From contig NZ_MECJ01000002.1 in the NCBI RefSeq assembly GCF_014596475.1, forward strand, positions 124,001 to 188,000: 64,000 nucleotides of DNA, in the 5' to 3' direction. A model generated the notes under the pieces. It worked only from the letters and a program-made list of their open reading frames with translations, searched no databases and was not told the DNA's origin. Position numbers and translations under genes: made by a program. Of the stretch, positions 14,286 through 22,999 are shown one piece after another; positions within the stretch are counted from its first letter, which is position 1, and each line of letters begins with the position of its first letter. The stretch comes from Streptomyces sp. CBMA152 (GTDB taxonomy: Bacteria; Actinomycetota; Actinomycetes; Streptomycetales; Streptomycetaceae).

Positions 14286-15935
14286 ATGAGGAGAACCAAC
14301 ACCGTGCACGCCCTGCTGCGCCGGGTCACCCGGGGGAACGGCTTCTACATAGGCGAGCTCTTCCACGCCGCCGCGCGTCGCAACCCCACGACGCCCATCA
14401 CGCTCGACCGTCCGCTCCAGTGGGCCCCCGACCGCGGCCTCGACTTCACCGTCGGCCAACTCGCGGACCAGATCGATGACTTGGCGGCACGGCTGTGGGC
14501 CGCCGGAGTCAGGCCCGCCGACCGGGTCGCGCTCTACAAGACCGACAACTTCGACATCGCGCTGCTGGCCTGCGCGACCGCGCGCATCGGCGCGGTGCCC
14601 GCACTCCTCTCACCGGCCCTCGACGGGAGCGTGGTCCGCGAACTGCTCGCCCGGCTGGACCGGCCGTGGCTGCTCACCGACGGGGACACGCTCGGCGGGA
14701 AGTTGAGTGGTTCGCCGCTGACGGACGTCGTACACAAAACCCTCCTGTCGGCCGGAGAGGCACCCGAACAGAGCGACGGCACCCTGTCGTTGGCCGACTA
14801 CGCGGGCGCGCGCCGCCGCGATCCCGTCTTCCTCCACCCCCACCAGCCGTCCCTGATCACCCACAGCTCGGGCACGACCGGCATACCGAAACTGGCCGTG
14901 CACTGCCCCGAGACGGGCTGGCACCGGCTGGTCCCGCAGAAGATCGTGGCCTGGCCGATCCGGGAGCGCGAGACCGCCGCGCTGTGCATGACGTTCGTCC
15001 ACTCCCGCTTCTACCAGGGCCTCGCCATGTTCCTCGGCCACGGCAACCCGATGGTGATCGCCGTCGATCCCGACCCCGCGCACATCGGTCCGCTGTTCAC
15101 CCGGACCCGGCCCGGATACATCGAGACCCACCCCAACACGTATGTCGACTGGGAGGAGTTGGCCGAGGCCCCGGGCGCGCCGCTGTCCAGCGTCCGTGTC
15201 TTCGGCGCCACCTTCGACGCCATGCACCCGCGCACCATCCAGCGCATGCTCGGAGCCTCGCGCCGCAACCGTCCGCTGTTCGTCCAGTTCTACGGGCAGT
15301 CGGAGATCGGGCCGATGGCCGGACGCTGGTACACCAGGCGCAGTGCCCACAAGGCGGACGGTCGGTGTGTCGGGCTGCCGCTGCCGGGCTTCATCTCCCT
15401 GCGGGTCGTCGACGACGCGGGCAAGCGGGTGGCGAGCGGACGCACCGGTCACCTCGAAGTACGCAGCCGCACCCGCATCCTCACCTACCTCGGCGAGGAC
15501 GACCGCTACAAGAGCCAACTCCACGACGGCTGGTGGCGCGTCGGCGACATGGGCCACGTCGACCGCTGGGGGCTGCTGCACCTCATGGACCGCGAGGTCG
15601 ACCGGATCGAGACCATGGACAGCAATCTCGCCGCCGAGGACCTGCTGATGAGCCGTCTTGAGGAGCTGCGCGAGATCGTGATCGTGGCGGGCCCCGACGG
15701 TGAACCCGTGCCCGTGGTCGCCACCCGGGGCGAGCGGCCCCTCGACCCGGGCCGATGGCGGCGGGCGACCTGGGACCTGCCCGCGATGGCCCCGTTCCGG
15801 CAGTTCCCCTTCGACGAGCTGCCGCGCACCTCCACCCGCAAGATCCAGCGCCCCGAACTCGCCCGGATCGTCAGGGAAACCCCACCCCCACCCATCGCGG
15901 CCGGACAGGGCCCGAGCAGCGAGGCGGGAGCATGA
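14286..15935 (+). CDS. Adenylate-forming ligase, divergent C-terminal motifs (CreM-like candidate)
   Basis: A 549-residue ANL-superfamily enzyme. The phosphate-binding loop LITHSSGTTGIPK (190-202) is intact, as are FYGQSEIGPM (about 340) and WWRVGDMGHVDRWG (about 425). The usual hinge and following R-x-K-x-x-G-x-x-I segment is replaced by LMDREVDRIETMDSNLAAEDLL, so the conserved glycine and Glu of normal acyl-CoA ligases are missing. A lysine near the end (RTSTRKIQRPE, about 520) matches the adenylation lysine. This suggests an unusual use of ATP. CreM of cremeomycin synthesis is such a ligase homologue that activates nitrite to diazotise an ortho-aminophenol; ordinary aryl-CoA or amide ligation remains possible. 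The stop overlaps the methyltransferase start (ATGA). Confidence 0.82.
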   Translation: MRRTNTVHALLRRVTRGNGFYIGELFHAAARRNPTTPITLDRPLQWAPDRGLDFTVGQLADQIDDLAARLWAAGVRPADRVALYKTDNFDIALLACATARIGAVPALLSPALDGSVVRELLARLDRPWLLTDGDTLGGKLSGSPLTDVVHKTLLSAGEAPEQSDGTLSLADYAGARRRDPVFLHPHQPSLITHSSGTTGIPKLAVHCPETGWHRLVPQKIVAWPIRERETAALCMTFVHSRFYQGLAMFLGHGNPMVIAVDPDPAHIGPLFTRTRPGYIETHPNTYVDWEELAEAPGAPLSSVRVFGATFDAMHPRTIQRMLGASRRNRPLFVQFYGQSEIGPMAGRWYTRRSAHKADGRCVGLPLPGFISLRVVDDAGKRVASGRTGHLEVRSRTRILTYLGEDDRYKSQLHDGWWRVGDMGHVDRWGLLHLMDREVDRIETMDSNLAAEDLLMSRLEELREIVIVAGPDGEPVPVVATRGERPLDPGRWRRATWDLPAMAPFRQFPFDELPRTSTRKIQRPELARIVRETPPPPIAAGQGPSSEAGA

Positions 15936-16969
15936 CGATGGAGCACTCCGAAAGCTTCGAGGACCGCCACCTCGCGGGTCGTCGGCTCATCGAGCTGATG
16001 ACCGGCTTCTGGAAGACCCAGGCCATCTACATCGCCACCGAGCTCGGCATCATTGACAAGATCGCGGCGACCGGCCGGGCCACGGGCGGCGAGCTCGCCC
16101 TGGAGACCGCGACCGATCCGGACGCGCTGAACCGGCTCCTGCTGTTCCTGGCCCGCCTGGACGTCGTCGTCGGCGACGAGCAGGAAGGTTACGCACTCAC
16201 CCCGGTCGGTGAGCTGCTGCGCACCGACATCCGCGACTCGATGCGCGACCACGTCCGTATCTACGGCTCGCACTTCTACCCGGCGTGGGGCGCGCTGCCG
16301 CACGCCCTGCGCACCGGCCGGTCGGCGTTCTCGCAGGTGTTCGGCAGCGAACTGTTCCCCTACCTCCAGCAACACCCCGAGACCTCACTGACGTACGAAC
16401 GCGCCATGGTCGCGGGCACCCCGTTCTTCGCCGAGGTCGGCCGCGCCTTCGACTTCTCCACGGCGCGCCGGATCGTGGACGTCGCGGGCGGCCACGGGGC
16501 GCTGCTGCACGAGGTCCTGACCCACAACCCGGGCCCGCGCGCGGTGCTGTTCGACGCGCCCCACGTCATCGAGGAGTCCGCGGCCCATCCGATCGCCACC
16601 CGCCACGCCGACCGGTGCGAACGCGTCCCCGGCAACTTCTTCGAAGCCGTACCGAGGGGCGGGGACGTCTATCTGCTCTCCCGCATCCTGCACTGCTTCG
16701 ACGACGAGGCGTGCCGTCAGATCCTCACCAACTGCCGACAGGCCATGAGCCCGGACGCCCGTCTCGTCATCGTGGAGCGCATCCTCGGCAAGGACGCCGG
16801 TTCGTCGCTCGCCGAGGGGTACAACATGCACATGCTGGTGGTGCTCGGAGGCGGTCGCGAGCGGGACGAGACCCAGTACCGCACGCTGCTCGACAAGGCG
16901 GGTTTCAGGGTGGCGGACATCCATCCGCTGCCCCTGGAAACCCACCTCATCGTCGCCGCACCCCAATAG
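15932..16969 (+). CDS. SAM-dependent O-methyltransferase, plant/actinomycete family 2
   Basis: A 345-residue methyltransferase with an N-terminal all-helical dimerisation domain (about 20-105, including ATELGIIDKIAA and LTPVGELLRTD) and a C-terminal Rossmann domain. The SAM loop is DVAGGHGALL (about 187-196), where most relatives have DVGGG. The catalytic-region His of the family is seen in SRILHCFDDEAC. Such enzymes methylate phenolic hydroxyls of small aromatics and polyketides. Translational coupling to the ligase and the upstream hydroxylase suggest it methylates the hydroxyl that the hydroxylase installs, as expected for the methoxy group of cremeomycin. It ends 4 bp from the convergent dehydrogenase gene. 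Confidence 0.88.
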   Translation: MTMEHSESFEDRHLAGRRLIELMTGFWKTQAIYIATELGIIDKIAATGRATGGELALETATDPDALNRLLLFLARLDVVVGDEQEGYALTPVGELLRTDIRDSMRDHVRIYGSHFYPAWGALPHALRTGRSAFSQVFGSELFPYLQQHPETSLTYERAMVAGTPFFAEVGRAFDFSTARRIVDVAGGHGALLHEVLTHNPGPRAVLFDAPHVIEESAAHPIATRHADRCERVPGNFFEAVPRGGDVYLLSRILHCFDDEACRQILTNCRQAMSPDARLVIVERILGKDAGSSLAEGYNMHMLVVLGGGRERDETQYRTLLDKAGFRVADIHPLPLETHLIVAAPQ

Positions 16970-16973
16970 CCCC

Positions 16974-18290
16974 TTAGCTGAGCGCCTTCTCCAGGATCGC
17001 CTTGCGGTGGCTGAACGTCTCGATCGAGTAGCGGCCGTGGTAGTTGCCCATACCGCTCTCGCCGACGCCGCCGAACGGCAGGTCGGAGACGGTGAGATGG
17101 GCCAGCGGCAGGCCGATGCCGAGTCCTCCGGAGGTGGTTTCGTCGGCGAGGCGCCGCTTGGTGGTGTCGGACTCGGTGAAGGCGTACAGCGCGAGCGGCT
17201 TGTCGCGGTCGTTGATGAACTCGATGGCCTCGTCCAGGTCTGCGACGGTGACGATCGGGAGGACCGGGCCGAAGATCTCCTCCTGCATCACCGGCGACTT
17301 CGGGTCGACGTCGGCGAGGACGGTCGGCGCCAAGTACTTGGTGGCGCGGTCGCCCTGGCCGCCGATCACAAGGCGGCCCGAGTCGAGCAGGGAGCTCAGC
17401 CGGTCGAAGTGGCGCTCGTTGACGATCCGGCCGTACTCGGCGGACGCCTGCGGGTCGGCCCCGTACAGCGCCTCGATGGCGGTGACCAGGGCGGTTTCCA
17501 GGGCGCGGGCCGTCTCGGGGTCGGTGAGGACGTAGTCGGGCGCGACGCAGGTCTGCCCGGCGTTGAGGAACTTGCCGGCCGCGAGACGGGCGGCGACGGT
17601 GGCGATGTCGGCGTCCCGGTCGACGAACACCGGGGACTTGCCGCCCAGTTCGAGGGTGACCGGCGTGAGGTGCTGCACGGCGGCGGTCATCACGATGCGG
17701 CCGACGGCGCCGTTGCCGGTGTAGAAGATGTGGTCGAACCGCTCGGCCAGCAGCGCCGTGGTCTCCGGAATCCCGCCCTCCACCACGGCCACCGCGTCCG
17801 CGTCGAGATACTGCGGCAGCAGCCGCGCCAGCACGGCGGAGGTGGCCGGGGCCAGCTCGCTGGGCTTGGCGACCACCGCGTTCCCGGCGGCCAGCGCGCC
17901 GATCATCGGCGTGAGCAGCAACTGCGCCGGATAGTTCCAGGGCGCGATGACCAGGACGACACCCAGCGGGTCGTACTGCGTCCGGGCCGTCGCCTCACCC
18001 AGGTGCGCCGGTACGGGCGCGGGTTCCGGGCGCAGCCACTCGGCGAGGTGGTCCAGGGTGTGGTCGATCTCCCGGACGGTGAAGCCGATCTCCGTGCGCT
18101 GCGCCTCGGCGCTGCTCTTGCCCAGGTCCGCGTGGAGCGCGTCGACGAGCTCGCCGCCGCGCTCGGTCAGCATCTCGCGCAGTCGGCGCAGCTGCGTGGT
18201 GCGCCACTCGACGGGCTTGGTGCGCCCGGTGCGGAAGGTGGCGCGCAGCCGGGCCACGGTGTCGGCGGGCTGCTCCGGGATGGTGTTCAT
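16974..18290 (-). CDS. Aldehyde dehydrogenase, class 3-like
   Basis: A 438-residue NAD(P)-dependent aldehyde dehydrogenase. Motifs present are PWNYPAQLLL (cofactor and substrate pocket), VTLELGGKSP with the general-base Glu, and GQTCVAPDY with the catalytic Cys (about 240). The end GGVGESGMGNYHGRYS is the signature of the short class 3 form that handles aromatic or fatty aldehydes. It is the right-hand candidate boundary gene of the cluster, convergent with the methyltransferase gene with almost no space and no terminator. It might oxidise an aromatic aldehyde or detoxify one; it could equally be unrelated. Confidence 0.9.
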   Translation of the reverse strand: MNTIPEQPADTVARLRATFRTGRTKPVEWRTTQLRRLREMLTERGGELVDALHADLGKSSAEAQRTEIGFTVREIDHTLDHLAEWLRPEPAPVPAHLGEATARTQYDPLGVVLVIAPWNYPAQLLLTPMIGALAAGNAVVAKPSELAPATSAVLARLLPQYLDADAVAVVEGGIPETTALLAERFDHIFYTGNGAVGRIVMTAAVQHLTPVTLELGGKSPVFVDRDADIATVAARLAAGKFLNAGQTCVAPDYVLTDPETARALETALVTAIEALYGADPQASAEYGRIVNERHFDRLSSLLDSGRLVIGGQGDRATKYLAPTVLADVDPKSPVMQEEIFGPVLPIVTVADLDEAIEFINDRDKPLALYAFTESDTTKRRLADETTSGGLGIGLPLAHLTVSDLPFGGVGESGMGNYHGRYSIETFSHRKAILEKALS

Positions 18291-18579
18291 GGTGCCTCGC
18301 TGCTGGGGGACGCGTACCCGTCGGTCCGCGTCGGTGACGTCGAGCGATCAGCTCGATGTAAATGCCAACAGTTCATGGTGGAAAATAAATTCCCGCCGTG
18401 GGTGACCGATCGAGAACTGGGTTCATCTCGCGTCCACGAGAAATTTCCTACCGGCCAGTAGACATCAGGCCAGAAGCTGATCATTCTTGGCCGTGACCAT
18501 GTCAATGCCGTGCGGTCCGGGTACCCGCCGACGCCCGGCGGGACTTCCCTGCTTCGTGACCGAGGAGCAAACACCCCCC

Positions 18580-19227
18580 ATGCACCGCACCGCTTGGACG
18601 ACGCGCGCCGTCGTCACGGTGGCCGCCGCGGCGACCGCCCTCATCGCCGTGCCCACCGCCTCCCAGGCCGCCCCGCGCACCGTCGCGGTCCAGTCCGCCA
18701 CCTCCGGGGCGGTCACCGCGCCCAAGGGCGTCGACTACACGACCTGGCTGCACGACGTCGGTGCGGTCGTGGACGTGGCCCGCCCCTACCTCAAGCAGCG
18801 CCTCGCCGCGTCGCCCGCCGGGGAGAAGCCCGCGATCGTCCTCGACATCGACAACACGTCGCTGGAGACGGACTTCCACCACTTCTGGACGTTCCCGACC
18901 CCGGCCATCCAGTCCATGCACGACATGGTGCGGGAGGCGAACGCGGAGGGCGCCGCCGTCTTCTTCGTGACCGCCCGCCCCGGCATCATCGAGTCCCTCA
19001 CCTCGTACAACCTCAAGGCGGTCGGGTACCCGGTCACCGGTCTGTACGTGCGTGACCTGGACGACCTGTTCGAGAACGTGGGCACGTACAAGACGGAGAA
19101 GCGGGCCGAGATCGAGGCGCGCGGCTACACGATCGTCGCCAACTTCGGCAACAACACCACCGACCTGGTCGGCGGCCACGCCGAGCGCACCTTCAAGCTC
19201 CCGGACTACAACGGCAAGCTGTCCTGA
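18580..19227 (+). CDS. Secreted HAD-superfamily acid phosphatase
   Basis: A 215-residue protein with an N-terminal signal peptide (Arg near residue 9, hydrophobic core to about 27, cleavage after ASQA). The HAD nucleophile motif VLDIDNTSLET (about 88-98) holds the two aspartates, FFVTARP is motif II, and NFGNNTTDLVGG replaces the usual acidic motif IV. It matches the class B/HAD acid phosphatase family and should release phosphate from organic phosphates outside the cell. In motif IV the second acidic residue is partly replaced by Asn/Thr, which could lower metal binding. A perfect hairpin follows the stop. Confidence 0.82.
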   Translation: MHRTAWTTRAVVTVAAAATALIAVPTASQAAPRTVAVQSATSGAVTAPKGVDYTTWLHDVGAVVDVARPYLKQRLAASPAGEKPAIVLDIDNTSLETDFHHFWTFPTPAIQSMHDMVREANAEGAAVFFVTARPGIIESLTSYNLKAVGYPVTGLYVRDLDDLFENVGTYKTEKRAEIEARGYTIVANFGNNTTDLVGGHAERTFKLPDYNGKLS

Positions 19228-19247
19228 CCGTCCGCCCCAAAAAGCAA

Positions 19248-19280
19248 CAGGTGCCCCACGGCCTAGCCGTGGGGCACCTG
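19248..19280. terminator. Bidirectional intrinsic terminator
   Basis: A perfect 14-bp stem (19248-19261 with 19267-19280) and a 5-base loop lie between two convergent genes. Five A residues upstream give a T run for the minus-strand transcript. Confidence 0.9.
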
Positions 19281-19290
19281 CGCAGGTGGA

Positions 19291-20604
19291 TCAGCCGAGC
19301 ACCGGGAAGTTGCTGCGGAAGACGCCGCGCGGGTCGCGGCTGCGCTTGACCTCCTGGAGTCGGGCCAGCGCCTCGGGGGCGAAGGCGGCCGAGGCGGAGT
19401 CGCCGGGGGAGAGGTACGTGTACGGCTTGCGGCCGCTCACATACGAGCCGAGCGACTGGACCAGCGCGTCCTGGCGGGCGGTGATGGCGGCCGCGCGGTC
19501 CGGCGAGAACGGCACACCGAACATGGAGAGGGTGTACGGCTCCGTCAGCGGGCCCTGCGGGTTCCGCGTCGGCCGGGCGAACGCGCCCCCGAGGTGGCGG
19601 ATGTGCACACCGAACAGCGGGTCGATCGGCTCCGCGAGCAGCGCGGCGGCGACCTTGTCGTCCAGGTCGGTCAGCAGCTCGGCGCGGGTCGCGCTCGGCC
19701 CGGGCTCGGTGGGCTCGCCGGTGATGGACCCGAGCTCGGCCACCGCGACCTCCCCGCGCGTGTCGGTGTTGGCGCCCTCGATCCCGTCGAGGAGGCGCAG
19801 CAGCTCCTTGCCCTCGGCCGCGTCGCCCAGGTAGGTGCTGTCGATCGTGACCAGCGAGGGCCCGTTCGGGATCTGCATCAGGTTGAACCAGGCGGTCAGC
19901 TCGTCCGGCGCCTCGGCGGTGATCCGGCGGAAGGCGTCCAGGACGCGGGCGGCCTGGCTGCCGTGCCACACCACGCGGCCGCCGTAGAGCGCGGGCGCCG
20001 GGTGCAGGTTGTACTCGATGGCCGTGACCAGGGCGTAGTCGCCGCCACCGCCGCACAGCGCCCAGAAGAGCTCGGCGTCGGAGTCGGCGGTGACGCGGGC
20101 CCGGGCGCCGTCGGCGGTGACCACGTCGAAGGCGGTGACACTGTCGGCGGCCCAGCCGAACTTGCGGCCGAACCAGCTGAGCCCGCCGCCCAGGGTGTAG
20201 CCGACGACGCTGACCAGCGGGGAGCTGCCGGGCACCCCGGTCAGACCGAGCGGCCCGGCCACCTCCTGGACCTGCCCGCCGAGCACACCGGCGCCGACGC
20301 GCGCGGTGCGGGCGGCGGCGTCGACGTGCAGCTCGTCGAGCTTGCCGGTGCGCAGCAGGATCACACCCTCCACGTCACCGCTGGCGCCCCGGCCGCCGGG
20401 CTGCGGGGCGACCGAGAGACCGGCCGCGGCGGCGTACCGTACGACGGCCGAGATGTCGTCGGCGTCGAGGGCCTCGACCACCGCGGAGACGGGCTGCTGC
20501 ACGGAGAGGTTCCACGGCTGGCGTGCCTGGTCGAAGCCGTCGTCATCGGTCAGAAGGACGCGGCCGCGCACCTGGGAACGCAGCTCGGCGAGAGTCGTGC
20601 TCAT
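19291..20604 (-). CDS. FAD-linked oxidoreductase, berberine-bridge-enzyme type
   Basis: A 437-residue protein of the PCMH/BBE family: FAD domain with QPVSAVVEALDADDISAVVRYA and VGYTLGGGLSWFGRKFGWAADSV, substrate domain in the middle, and the C-terminal BBE tail RLQEVKRSRDPRGVFRSNF. The segment that normally carries the His linked to the flavin 8-alpha carbon (GGGHS) is QPGGRGAS here, so the FAD is probably held without that covalent bond. Members oxidise sugars or secondary metabolites using oxygen. No signal peptide is visible. It stands alone, so the substrate is unknown. Confidence 0.85.
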   Translation of the reverse strand: MSTTLAELRSQVRGRVLLTDDDGFDQARQPWNLSVQQPVSAVVEALDADDISAVVRYAAAAGLSVAPQPGGRGASGDVEGVILLRTGKLDELHVDAAARTARVGAGVLGGQVQEVAGPLGLTGVPGSSPLVSVVGYTLGGGLSWFGRKFGWAADSVTAFDVVTADGARARVTADSDAELFWALCGGGGDYALVTAIEYNLHPAPALYGGRVVWHGSQAARVLDAFRRITAEAPDELTAWFNLMQIPNGPSLVTIDSTYLGDAAEGKELLRLLDGIEGANTDTRGEVAVAELGSITGEPTEPGPSATRAELLTDLDDKVAAALLAEPIDPLFGVHIRHLGGAFARPTRNPQGPLTEPYTLSMFGVPFSPDRAAAITARQDALVQSLGSYVSGRKPYTYLSPGDSASAAFAPEALARLQEVKRSRDPRGVFRSNFPVLG

Positions 20605-20722
20605 GGTTCTTCCCTACTTCCTCGTCATGCGTGTGCCCCCGGAACCCTCCGGCCGGCTTTCGCGATCACTTCCCTGACGGAACCGGACCGGGAAATGTGA
20701 CGGGAAGTGTGACGGAAGTGGG

Positions 20723-21013
20723 CTACGCCTCTTCGTCGGCCTCGTCCCCGGGCGTGGGCGTCGCGAGGGGGCGCAGCTTCAGCCAAACCAGGAAGAACAG
20801 CCCGAGGGCGAGCATCCCGAGCCCGGTCCACAGGTTGATGTCGACGCCCTCGGCCTTCTTCAGATCGGCGTCGGAGGGGTTGATCCCGGCGATCGTGACG
20901 ATCACCCCGTACAGGGTGAACAGTCCGCCGATGATCCGGCGGATGTCGAAGAGCCGGGCCGCGGTGGCGGACTTCTTCTCCAACTCGGAGACTTCGCGCT
21001 GCAGTTCAGACAT
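20723..21013 (-). CDS. Small two-helix membrane protein next to the symporter
   Basis: A 96-residue protein: a short heptad-rich N-terminal helix (MSELQREVSELEKKSATAARLF), then two hydrophobic helices (about 30-47 and 63-82) and an acidic tail. It begins 20 bp after the symporter stop in the same orientation and is probably cotranscribed. Small membrane partners (DUF485 type) accompany some sodium/solute symporters, but this one does not clearly match that family, so its role as a subunit is inference. Confidence 0.75.
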   Translation of the reverse strand: MSELQREVSELEKKSATAARLFDIRRIIGGLFTLYGVIVTIAGINPSDADLKKAEGVDINLWTGLGMLALGLFFLVWLKLRPLATPTPGDEADEEA

Positions 21014-21033
21014 TTTGCGGGCCTTCGATCGGG

Positions 21034-22704
21034 TCAGAGCGAGTAGGGCAGGTAGCAGAGCGCGGCGAGTACCACCGCTCCCCAGCCGAGCAGCGCGGGC
21101 CTGCGGTACCAGGCGTCGTCGCCGTCGCCGGGCGGCTCCTCCAGACCCGGCGCGGTCGTCCCGTACACCAGACCCGCGAGCTCGGCCTCCGGCTTCGGCT
21201 CGGTGAAGAGGGTGACGACCACCATGACCAGCGCACCGGCGGCGAAGCCGACGATCGCGGAGACGAAGTTGGCGCCCTGGTCCGTGGGGATGGAGATGAC
21301 GCCCTGCTTGTAGATCCAGAAGTAGTTGAGCATCGCCGCAGTGGTGCCCGCGAGCAGTCCCCACACACCGGACTTCATCGACGCCCGCTTCCAGAACATA
21401 CCGATGACGAAGACGACGAACATCGGCACGTTGAAGAAGGAGAACAGGGTCTGGAGATACCCCATGATGTTGGAGAAGGACGAGGCGATGAAGGCAGTGC
21501 CGATCGAGGCGAGCACGCCGACCGCCGTGATCAGCCGCCCGAAGCGCAGGTAGTACGCGTCCGGCCGGTCCTTGCGCACGTACTTGGCCCAGATGTCGTA
21601 TGTGAACACGGTGTTGAAGGACGACACATTGGCCGCCATGCCCGCCATGAACGCGGCGAGCAGACCGGTGACGGCGATCCCGAGCACACCGTTGGGCAGC
21701 AGCTCCTGCATCAGATACGGGATGGCGTCGTTGTAGGTGAGGTCGGAGCCCGGGGTGCCGATCTTCGGGACGAGCGCGGCGGCGACCAGGCCGGGGATCA
21801 TCACCAGGAACACGATGAACATCTTCGGGAACGCGGCGATCAGCGGGGTGCGCTGGGCGGCGCTGAGGTTCTTCGCGGACAGGGCGCGCTGGACCTCGGC
21901 GAAGTTGGTGGTCCAGTACCCGAAGGAGAGTACGAAGCCGAGCCCGAGGATGATCGTCAGCCAGTTGGCGCCCAGCGGGTTGGCCTGGCCGATGCCCGTA
22001 CCGCCCCATGCGGTGAGGTAGTTGTGGCCGTGTGCCGACTCCAGGTTGTCGCTGAGCGCGCCCCAGCCGCCGACCCGCTTGAGGCCGAGGACGACCAGCG
22101 GGATCAGCGCCGCGAGGATCACGAAGAACTGGAGCACTTCGTTGTAGATCGCCGAGGAGAGTCCGCCGACGGTGATGTACGCGAGGACGAAGAGCCCCGC
22201 GACGACGATGGCCACCCACTGCGGCCAGCCGAGCAGCGCCTCGACGACGATCGACAGGGCGTAGAGGTTCACACCGGCGATGAGGATCGCGGCGAAGGCG
22301 AACAGCGCCGAGCTGAGCAGATGTGCGGATTTGTCGAACCGCTGGAGCAGGAACTCCGGCACCGAGCGGACCTTCGAGCGGTAGTAGAAGGGCATCATCA
22401 CCAGGCCGAGGAAGACCATGGCCGGGATGGCGCCGATCCAGTACCAGTGGACGACGGCCACGCCGTACTGCGCGCCGGTGGCGGCCATGCCCAGGATCTC
22501 GGTCGCGCCCAGGTTGGCGGCGACGAAGGCGAGCCCGGTGACCCAGGCGGGCAGCGACCGCCCGGAGAGGAAGAAGTCGAGGCTGGTCTTCACGCTGGCG
22601 CGGGCGGCGAAGCCGATGCCCAGGACCACGACGAAGTAGATCGCCAGGATCGTGTAGTCGAGCCCGTTGGTGGGGAGCCGCAGTCCATCGGCCAGATATT
22701 GCAT
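21034..22704 (-). CDS. Sodium/solute symporter (SSS family, SGLT-like)
   Basis: A 556-residue membrane protein with about 14 hydrophobic segments in the LeuT-like inverted-repeat fold. Family signs are the first helix DYTILAIYFVVVLGIGF, FFLSGRSLPAWVTGLAFVAANLGATEILGM, and the GYWTTNFAEVQRALSAKNLSAAQRTPLIAAFPK block after helix 6, typical of the sodium/glucose branch. It imports a sugar or a similar polyhydroxylated solute with sodium. The small gene downstream is probably its partner. Upstream, at 22775-22796, TTTGTTGG occurs twice at a 13-bp interval and may be part of a control site. Confidence 0.9.
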   Translation of the reverse strand: MQYLADGLRLPTNGLDYTILAIYFVVVLGIGFAARASVKTSLDFFLSGRSLPAWVTGLAFVAANLGATEILGMAATGAQYGVAVVHWYWIGAIPAMVFLGLVMMPFYYRSKVRSVPEFLLQRFDKSAHLLSSALFAFAAILIAGVNLYALSIVVEALLGWPQWVAIVVAGLFVLAYITVGGLSSAIYNEVLQFFVILAALIPLVVLGLKRVGGWGALSDNLESAHGHNYLTAWGGTGIGQANPLGANWLTIILGLGFVLSFGYWTTNFAEVQRALSAKNLSAAQRTPLIAAFPKMFIVFLVMIPGLVAAALVPKIGTPGSDLTYNDAIPYLMQELLPNGVLGIAVTGLLAAFMAGMAANVSSFNTVFTYDIWAKYVRKDRPDAYYLRFGRLITAVGVLASIGTAFIASSFSNIMGYLQTLFSFFNVPMFVVFVIGMFWKRASMKSGVWGLLAGTTAAMLNYFWIYKQGVISIPTDQGANFVSAIVGFAAGALVMVVVTLFTEPKPEAELAGLVYGTTAPGLEEPPGDGDDAWYRRPALLGWGAVVLAALCYLPYSL

Positions 22705-22999
22705 ACGTACCCGCTTCGTCGCGCGAACTTGATCGGAACGGAACCTACGCCTCGACGGTCAGAAACTGAACGGTTTTGTTGGGAATGTTTGTTGGATTGT
22801 GATCGAGCTCGCGGAGAGGTGTGGGGCGGGTGTGAGCCGGACCGCGTACGGGGCGGCGGAACCTTGGCTCGCACATGGGCCGTTCCATACCGGCCATGCC
22901 CTGGCCGTTCACCGTTCCGCCCCGCCCGATACACACACCCTCACTACTCATGGGGCACACCCCCCCAACCCCCGGTTCCACCTACGTCAGGGGAAACCC

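Noticed and set aside
17007..18461. Plus-strand frame of 484 codons
   Set aside because: It is antisense to the aldehyde dehydrogenase, whose catalytic motifs are intact on the minus strand.
22799..22999. Upstream extension of the secreted phosphodiesterase
   Set aside because: It would bury the signal peptide about 67 residues inside the protein; GTG 23000 has a ribosome site and a normal signal peptide.
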